From positions 26,482 to 90,481 of the forward strand of contig JAVHYF010000017.1 in NCBI GenBank assembly GCA_031119205.1: 64,000 bases of DNA, in the 5' to 3' direction. The notes below the pieces were generated by a model. That model did not search any database. It worked only from the letters and a program-made list of their open reading frames with translations, and was not told the DNA's origin. Positions 59,019 through 64,000 of this stretch are shown here, piece after piece. This DNA comes from Moraxellaceae bacterium (GTDB lineage Bacteria; Pseudomonadota; Gammaproteobacteria; Burkholderiales; Rhodocyclaceae). Numbering within the stretch: the first letter of the stretch is position 1; each line of letters begins with the position of its first letter. Position numbers and translations under genes: made by a program.

Positions 59019-59328
59019 GAGTGCTCCCCTGAGGAATGAGTTTGTCTGACGCCGGTCCAGGTACTGCCAACCTGTCGTTACCGTGCGGGGCTCAATGTAC
59101 GGAGGGGGTAGAGGACGAGGAATACGCCAGATTGCGTAGGGGGTGCGTAGGTTGTGTGCAGGGGCGGCGCGAGGAGGGGCCGCCGCCGCACCCGGCCGCC
59201 GCGGTGCTGGCGCTTGAAGCCGCCACGCCATCGCGCTAGCGTTCGCTTCGCGTCACGAAACCACGGCGCCGGCTTCGCCCGGCGCGCGCTTCAATGCTTC
59301 AGCTCATCCACCCCGACGAGGAGGCAGC
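59019..59328. other. Divergent intergenic region between urtA and a Kelch gene
   Basis: About 310 nt that must contain the urea-operon promoter. It holds two direct copies of TGCGTAGG (59133-59140 and 59144-59151) whose starts are 11 bp apart, one helical turn. No sigma-54 type -24/-12 pair (GG-N10-GC with TTGC) was found for urtA by eye. Nothing else recognised. Confidence 0.45.
59133..59151 (-). promoter_or_regulatory. Paired direct repeats upstream of urtA
   Basis: On the minus strand this reads CCTACGCA-N3-CCTACGCA, about 115 nt upstream of the urtA start codon. Two half-sites one helical turn apart suit a dimeric activator; which regulator is unknown. Confidence 0.4.
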
Positions 59329-60420
59329 ATGAACCGGCAGCGACGTCTCATCCTCGGCAGTGCCCTGGCACTGCCCGTGTCCCATGCCCTGGGCCAGCAA
59401 GGCAACCTGCATGGCGCCCATCACGGCGGCATGTACGAACGCCTGCAGACCCCCGGGCGCATCGACAAGCCCGCCATCGCGGCGACCCAGAACGATTTCA
59501 TCAGCAACGCACCGAAGGCTGCCAGTCAGGGCCGCTGGACGCCGCGGGCGCCCTTGCCGCTGCCGCGCAGCGAAATGGCCTGGGCGACCGCCCACGCCGG
59601 CCGCATGCACCTGGTGGGCGGCTATGGCGAGCAGCGGGTCGACCGGCCTTACCACCATGTGTACGACGCCGCCCGCGATACCTGGCTCGCCGCCGCACCG
59701 CTGCCACGCGGTGCCAACCACGTCGGCGTGGTGGTCATGGAGGGTCTGCTGTACGCCATCGGCGGCTTCGTCGAACAGAACCGGCGACCGCACAGCGAGT
59801 GCTTCGTCTTTGACCCCGCCAGCGACCGCTGGCGCGCCATCGCCCCCTTGCCCCAGGCCTGCGGCTCGGTCGCCTGCGTGGCACTCGACGGGCTGCTGTA
59901 CGGCATCGGCGGTGCCGTCGGCGACAGCTTCGACGACAAGCGCTCCATCAACTGGCACCTGAGCTACGACCCGAAGGAAGACAAGTGGCGCACCCGCGCA
60001 CCACTGCCGACAGCGCGCGATCACGTCGGCGGCGTGGTCATCGGCAAGCTGATCCATGTCGTCGGTGGCCGGGTGGACAGCTTTCACACCAACTCCAACC
60101 TGCACCACGCCTACAACCCCGCGACCGACAAATGGGAGATGCGCAACCCGCTGCCCATCGCCCGCTCAGGCCACGGCGCGGTGCTCTATCGCGGCCTCAT
60201 GTTCGTCATGGGCGGTGAAGGCACCAACCGCGTATTCGGCCAGAACGAAGCCTACGATCCGGTGAAGGACAGCTGGGAGCAATACGCACCGATGACCACG
60301 CCGCGGCATGGACTGGGCGCGGTGGTGATCGGCGATGCGATCTACGTGGCGGGCGGTGGGCCGCAGGTGGGTGGGGGTGTGCAGAGCGCGGTGCACGAGG
60401 CGTTTACCCTTGCGGGCTAG
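59329..60420 (+). CDS. Secreted Kelch-repeat protein
   Basis: A 363-residue protein with a probable export signal (MNRQRRLILGSALALPVSHALG) that carries a twin arginine. Six or so Kelch units of about 48 residues follow. Each has a GG pair after hydrophobic strands (LVGGYG, AIGGFV, GIGGAV, VVGGRV, VMGGEG, VAGGGP) and a tryptophan in the D.W...APLP-type turn, predicting a beta-propeller. Such folds bind proteins or ligands, or act as oxidases or mutarotases; no catalytic residues are evident. It is transcribed divergently from urtA, but no functional link is shown. Confidence 0.85.
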   Translation: MNRQRRLILGSALALPVSHALGQQGNLHGAHHGGMYERLQTPGRIDKPAIAATQNDFISNAPKAASQGRWTPRAPLPLPRSEMAWATAHAGRMHLVGGYGEQRVDRPYHHVYDAARDTWLAAAPLPRGANHVGVVVMEGLLYAIGGFVEQNRRPHSECFVFDPASDRWRAIAPLPQACGSVACVALDGLLYGIGGAVGDSFDDKRSINWHLSYDPKEDKWRTRAPLPTARDHVGGVVIGKLIHVVGGRVDSFHTNSNLHHAYNPATDKWEMRNPLPIARSGHGAVLYRGLMFVMGGEGTNRVFGQNEAYDPVKDSWEQYAPMTTPRHGLGAVVIGDAIYVAGGGPQVGGGVQSAVHEAFTLAG

Positions 60421-60477
60421 TGGTAGCGCTGACGTTGGTCGTCAGTCAGCTGAACCCTGTTTGGCGTTGACATCTAC

Positions 60478-60780
60478 ATGATCAAATGGTTACTCGCAGT
60501 CACCATTCTCCTGCTTGCGTTCGGCATGAATGCGGCGGTGCTGGATAGTCAGCACGGCTGGATCGTTCTGCTTTACGGGCTCATCGCGGTCAACGTCTTC
60601 GCGCTGGCTTTGATGCTTATCTGGCTGGCCGCCTACTTCCGTCGTTTCCGGAATCGCGGTTTCGGAATCATTGGTCATGCCCTCGTGTACCTTGCGGGTG
60701 GAACAGGCCTCGCTGGTCTTGGGCACTTCGGGTTGTCCAACGCCGTGTGCACGTTTCCGTCTGACGCGGTGAGCGGCTGA
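60478..60780 (+). CDS. Small putative membrane protein
   Basis: A 100-residue open frame with three hydrophobic stretches (LLAVTILLLAFGMNAAVL, IVLLYGLIAVNVFALALMLIWLAAYF, GHALVYLAGGTGLAGLGHFG). Codon and base use are less GC-rich than the neighbours, and there is no strong ribosome site. It looks more protein-like than the shadow frames around it, but no family is recognised. It could be a real small inner-membrane protein or a horizontally acquired remnant. Confidence 0.4.
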   Translation: MIKWLLAVTILLLAFGMNAAVLDSQHGWIVLLYGLIAVNVFALALMLIWLAAYFRRFRNRGFGIIGHALVYLAGGTGLAGLGHFGLSNAVCTFPSDAVSG

Positions 60781-60935
60781 ATGTCAGAACACAACGCATG
60801 TAGTGCGCTATCACTTTTCTCCGTTGCGGTTGGAGCCTTCGTGATGTGGCCGCCACTCAAGCTTCTGCGCGCACTGGCAAGTTGACAGGGCTGGGCCGTC
60901 TGCAAGCCCTCAAGGCCGATGGCAACGGTAGAGGT

Positions 60936-61057
60936 CGTAGGGTGGGTTCGCGCTAGCAACCCACCGTGCACTCGACACCATACCGAGCGTGCCACGGGCA
61001 CGGATATCAAATCCGGAAAGGCGGTGGGTTGTCGCTGCGCTCCGAACCCACCCTACG
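60936..61057. repeat. 122-bp nested inverted-repeat element
   Basis: Perfect 15-bp terminal inverted repeats, CGTAGGGTGGGTTCG (60936-60950) and its complement (61043-61057), enclose inner repeats AACCCACCG (60959-60967) and CGGTGGGTT (61022-61030). It is non-coding and MITE-like; GTAGGGTGGGTT-type elements are frequent intergenic repeats in proteobacterial genomes. Confidence 0.85.
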
Positions 61058-61071
61058 CCCATGACCCGGAC

Positions 61072-61365
61072 TCAAGTGGAAGGCAGCAACGAAGCCACGA
61101 AGCAGAAGAGAAAAAGCAGGAAGAACAAGTGCCACAGCGCCCAGGGCAATAACAGCCACGTGTCGCTGAGGCGGGCAGGGCGCAGCGAAAACACCAGACT
61201 CATCACGTCAGACGAGGGTGTATGCGCAGGGCCAAGGTAAAGGAGCGATGGCTTTCCATAGCTGCTCCATAGCGCCGCGTGCCGGACCCTCAATCGCCAC
61301 ACCAGACCGGCGTATGACAAAAGGGTCGCTACACCAAAAGCAAAACACAGCGCACCCGGATGCAC
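61072..61365 (-). CDS. Small putative membrane protein
   Basis: A 97-residue open frame with hydrophobic segments at both ends (LCFAFGVATLLSYAGLVW and LLLPWALWHLFFLLFLFCFVASLL) and a charged middle (SLLYLGPAHTPSSDVMSLVFSLRPARLSD). Topology and hydrophobic pattern resemble small inner-membrane proteins. No family recognised. The start codon is placed 12 nt from the end of the DUF2863 gene, which runs in the same direction and is upstream in transcription terms on the minus strand. Confidence 0.5.
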   Translation of the reverse strand: MHPGALCFAFGVATLLSYAGLVWRLRVRHAALWSSYGKPSLLYLGPAHTPSSDVMSLVFSLRPARLSDTWLLLPWALWHLFFLLFLFCFVASLLPST

Positions 61366-61377
61366 GCGTGTTTGCCC

Positions 61378-62547
61378 TCAATGCAGGTGCTTCGGCACCT
61401 GCTCCGCCTTGTCCTCAGGCAGTTCCGCGTGGGCGGCTTCGCCCTCGGGTGAGGGGTACATCGGCGCGCCGCAGTCGTCGCAGTATTCCAGCGGGAAGCG
61501 CTGGTCGAGCTGCAGGATCTCGTTGATGCCGCATTCGCGCAGCGCAGTTTCGATCTGAGCCGGCACGTCGCCGTTTTCGTCTTCGGCGCCGAGCAGTGGC
61601 CACACCACGCCGTGCAGGACGCTGTTGTTGTCCAGCGTCGTGAAGCCGATGCGGTATTCCTCCAGCTGACGGTCGTGGAAGGCGGCGACGACGGCGCGCA
61701 GCTTGTCGGGCGCGACGTCCAGCGTGGTGCTGAGGAAGGCTACCGAGGCACGCACGGAGTAGGGGCGGGAGGCGCTGTCGGCTTCGCGGCAGCCGGCGAA
61801 GAAGGCGTCGGGCAGCACGGTTTCCATCGCGCAGCCAGCCAGCAGCGGTGTCAGGCATGCGCCGCCCTGGCTGCGCCATTGGGCGGCGGCCACGTCGCGC
61901 GTGCCATCGCCTTCCTGCCAGCTGAACAGGGGGGCGCCGGGCTTTGCGGCAATCGCGAACAGCGCGTAGCGCACGTCGGACAGGAAGCGCGTCGTCTCGG
62001 GCAAGGTTTCCTGGTCGATCGGCAGGTCCTGGTCGCGCAATGCGCATTCGCCGAGTTCGGCGGCGAAACGCGCGGTTTCGCAGTAGCCCTGTGGCAGCTG
62101 GTCGGGGCTGAACAGGGCGTTGGCCAGCGCCAGCTTCACGCCGTCGGCCAGCACATGAGCGCGCAGGTGCACGCGCAGGTTGGCGAGTACGGTCGTGGGC
62201 AGGGTGCTGGACGGAATCGAGAAACGTGACCAGGCCAGCAGCGGCGCGGCCAGTAGCAGCACGTTGGCGTCATTGCGGCTCTGCGCACCGCATTCGGCGC
62301 GTGACTCCAGCATGTCGGCGAGTTCTTCGTAGCCCTGCGTGCTGGAGGCGTAGAGGTGGTCCAGTGCAGCGTTGAGGCTGTCTTCCTGGCCGGCTTGCAG
62401 TAGGCCGTCGACGGCATCGGCGAGCTTGTGCTCCCAGAAGGCGTCCTCGGCACGGCTGTGGGATTCCGCCAGGCCACCGGCCAGACGCAGCAGTTCTTCC
62501 GCTTCGCGCGGCAGACCACTGCGACGACCGAATCGAGCACGCTTCAT
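61378..62547 (-). CDS. DUF2863 family protein
   Basis: A 389-residue cytoplasmic protein of the betaproteobacterial DUF2863 group. The N-terminus (LPREAEELLRLAGGLAESHSRAEDAFWE) and the ALDHLYASSTQGYEELADMLES helix are typical. A C-terminal CDDCGAPMYPSPEGEAAHAELPE tail has a Cys pair that could bind metal. Function unknown. The start ATG at 62547 gives a basic N-terminal tail (MKRARFGRRSG). Confidence 0.78.
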   Translation of the reverse strand: MKRARFGRRSGLPREAEELLRLAGGLAESHSRAEDAFWEHKLADAVDGLLQAGQEDSLNAALDHLYASSTQGYEELADMLESRAECGAQSRNDANVLLLAAPLLAWSRFSIPSSTLPTTVLANLRVHLRAHVLADGVKLALANALFSPDQLPQGYCETARFAAELGECALRDQDLPIDQETLPETTRFLSDVRYALFAIAAKPGAPLFSWQEGDGTRDVAAAQWRSQGGACLTPLLAGCAMETVLPDAFFAGCREADSASRPYSVRASVAFLSTTLDVAPDKLRAVVAAFHDRQLEEYRIGFTTLDNNSVLHGVVWPLLGAEDENGDVPAQIETALRECGINEILQLDQRFPLEYCDDCGAPMYPSPEGEAAHAELPEDKAEQVPKHLH

Positions 62548-62565
62548 TTTGATGTTTCCGTCAGT

Positions 62566-63291
62566 TCAAGGGGTTTGCGGCGAGTTTAGCATCGCACCCA
62601 GGGCCGGCTCAGTGAGCAAAAGGGCGGGGTCCGTGCCATCTGTCATATCCAGGCGCGGCAAGGTGCCGAGGCGCGGCGCTGCGATGCGTGCTTCCAGCGT
62701 GGCGATGTTGTCGGCCAGGCCGCTCATTTCGGCATCCACGGTATTGGCGACCCAGCCGGCAAGCTGCAGCCCACGCGACGCGATGGCTTCCACCGTCAGC
62801 AAGGCATGGTTGATGCACCCGAGGCGTAGGCCGACGACGAGGATGACCGGCAGACCGAGACGCTGTGCGAACTGCGCGGTGTCGGTGTGTTCGTCCAGCG
62901 GCACGATGAAGCCGCCGACACCTTCCACCAGCACGACATCGGCACGCGCACGCAGCGCTTCGAAGCTATCGACCAGCGCCTCCACGCCGATGTGGCGCCC
63001 CTCGCGCTGCGCGGCGAGGTGCGGCGCCATCGGCGCCTGCAGGCACAGCGGGTTGATATCCGCAATGCTGAAGCCGGGGCTGCTGGCGGCATGCAGTTGT
63101 GCAGCGTCCTCGTTCACCCACTGGCCGTCGATGAGCGTGGCGCCTGCGGCGACCGGTTTGTAGCCGACGCAGCGCAGGCCTTCGCGCTGCCAGCGCCGCA
63201 GCAGCGCACAGGTGGTGAAGGTCTTGCCGATCTCGGTGTCGGTGCCGGTGATGAAGAAGGCGCGGGCGGTCGCGTGCAGGGGCGTGTTCAT
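62566..63291 (-). CDS. bioD: Dethiobiotin synthetase
   Basis: BioD closes the ureido ring of dethiobiotin from 7,8-diaminopelargonate, CO2 and ATP, the penultimate step of biotin synthesis. The 241-residue product has the N-terminal P-loop FITGTDTEIGKTFTTCAL (about residues 13-30), the KPVAAG lysine, EGVGGFIVPL and VVGLRLGCINHALLT. ATG at 63291 gives the family length; the frame stays open upstream into bioC, which is fortuitous. The gene follows bioC by 32 nt in the same direction, forming a biotin operon. Confidence 0.95.
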   Translation of the reverse strand: MNTPLHATARAFFITGTDTEIGKTFTTCALLRRWQREGLRCVGYKPVAAGATLIDGQWVNEDAAQLHAASSPGFSIADINPLCLQAPMAPHLAAQREGRHIGVEALVDSFEALRARADVVLVEGVGGFIVPLDEHTDTAQFAQRLGLPVILVVGLRLGCINHALLTVEAIASRGLQLAGWVANTVDAEMSGLADNIATLEARIAAPRLGTLPRLDMTDGTDPALLLTEPALGAMLNSPQTP

Positions 63292-63323
63292 TGCGGATGC
63301 GTGGCCGTGGAGACGGGTCGTCC

Positions 63324-64000
63324 TCAGCTGCGCGTAGCGCAGAGGAAGATCGCGTCGTAGGTATAGGGCAGGCCGGCGGCTTCGCGTTGCGCTTCGTAGG
63401 CTTCGTCGACCCGTCGCCATGCCGAGCGGCTCATCAGCCCCTGGCGACGGCCATCGCCGACGACGTGGGCGCCGAGCGCACGCAGGTTCTCGATGATCTC
63501 GCGCAGCGTGGCTGCATGCGCGACGAAACGCTTGCGTTCGATGCGGATGTTCTCGAAGCCGGCGGCGGAAAGCCACTCCGGATAGGTGTCCTCGTCCGCG
63601 AAGACACGGGTATGGCGATGGTCGTCGGCGGCGGCGAAAGCCTCGTCCAGTTCCTGCAGCGTGTCCGGGCCCAGTGTGGCGACACGCAGGAAGCCGCCGG
63701 TGGCGAGGCTGCGTGCGGCCTCGCTGATCGCGCGCTCCGGCTGGGTCCATTGCCAGGCGAGACTGGACCAGTACAGCGACAGGCTCTGGTCGGCGATGGG
63801 CAGGCGCTCGATGTCGCCGCACAGGGTGGCGTGTGGATGCGCCTGTTGCAGCATGCCGGTCGCGAGATCCATGCCGAAGCTGACGGCGTCCGGGTGCGCC
63901 GCGTGCAGCGCGCGCAGGCCGTAGCCGGTACCACAGCCGGCGTCAAGCAGGGCGCCGGTGAGCCCGGCCGGCGTCATGCCCAGCAGGCGCTCGGCGATCA
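63324..64000 (-). CDS. bioC: Malonyl-ACP O-methyltransferase BioC (N-terminus beyond the window)
   Basis: BioC methylates malonyl-ACP with S-adenosylmethionine to start pimelate synthesis for biotin. The visible 225 residues contain LLDAGCGTGYGLRAL (SAM motif I), FGMDLATGMLQQAHP, CGDIERLPIADQSLSLYWSSLAWQW and a late AAGLPYTYDAIFLCA ending. The first codons are cut by the right edge; the first visible frame residues are IAERLLG before an internal ATG at 63977. The SLAWQW segment is typical of BioC. Confidence 0.93.
   Translation of the reverse strand, partial: IAERLLGMTPAGLTGALLDAGCGTGYGLRALHAAHPDAVSFGMDLATGMLQQAHPHATLCGDIERLPIADQSLSLYWSSLAWQWTQPERAISEAARSLATGGFLRVATLGPDTLQELDEAFAAADDHRHTRVFADEDTYPEWLSAAGFENIRIERKRFVAHAATLREIIENLRALGAHVVGDGRRQGLMSRSAWRRVDEAYEAQREAAGLPYTYDAIFLCATRS

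Noticed and set aside
59019..59328. Sigma-54/NtrC promoter for urtA
   Set aside because: No convincing TGGCAC-N5-TTGC match was found on the minus strand.
62566..63822. A 418-codon frame extending bioD upstream
   Set aside because: The extra part is a wrong frame of bioC; the BioD family start is at 63291.

Overview
The window is a dense, GC-rich bacterial chromosome segment whose gene content and protein style point to a betaproteobacterium, most likely a Rhodocyclales-type organism such as a Methyloversatilis, Thauera or Azoarcus relative. This placement is inferred from DUF3567, DUF2863 and DUF2189 proteins, the urtABCDE-ureDAJBCEFG layout, a B12-dependent ribonucleotide reductase and split pntA genes. 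No rRNA, tRNA, prophage, insertion sequence or CRISPR array was seen.

Layout. 1-9.9 kb: the class II ribonucleotide reductase gene nrdJ (cut by the left edge), a translationally overlapping pair encoding a PilZ-like and an HDOD protein, a DUF2189 membrane protein, two small DUF proteins, greB, and a membrane sensor kinase overlapping greB tail to tail. 9.9-18 kb: htpG behind a clear sigma-32 type promoter, kdsA with a perfect palindromic terminator, a large sensory HD-GYP protein and ETF-ubiquinone oxidoreductase. 18-29 kb: acetoacetyl-CoA synthetase, two paralogous orphan family-3 periplasmic binding proteins flanking corA and pntA1-pntA2-pntB, an FNT channel and a diguanylate cyclase. 29-45 kb: two ArnT-like glycosyltransferases, pbpC, a small tyrosine phosphatase-like protein, slyD, a Ycf46-like AAA ATPase, a secreted unknown, a 1712-residue alpha-2-macroglobulin with an intact thioester site, and an unknown membrane-anchored protein. 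45-46.4 kb: a tandem PAS-GGDEF protein.

46.7-59 kb: a complete urea uptake and hydrolysis cluster on the minus strand, transcribed urtA-B-C-D-E then ureD-A-J-B-C-E-F-G. It makes an ABC urea importer, the nickel urease, its maturation proteins and a nickel permease. Its most unusual property is that five of its intergenic gaps carry large hairpin-forming repeats: four share a GTGAAA-type arm family and one is a 122-bp ERIC-sized palindrome. All begin at, or within about 13 nt of, the preceding stop codon. 59-64 kb: a Kelch protein, two small putative membrane proteins around a hairpin repeat, a DUF2863 protein, bioD and bioC (cut by the right edge).

Second-messenger signalling is well represented: two GGDEF proteins, one HD-GYP protein, one PilZ-like protein and one HDOD protein. 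The strongest candidates for something undescribed are the repeat elements in the urea cluster, the HD-GYP variant with a long insertion, and the duplicated PAS module.
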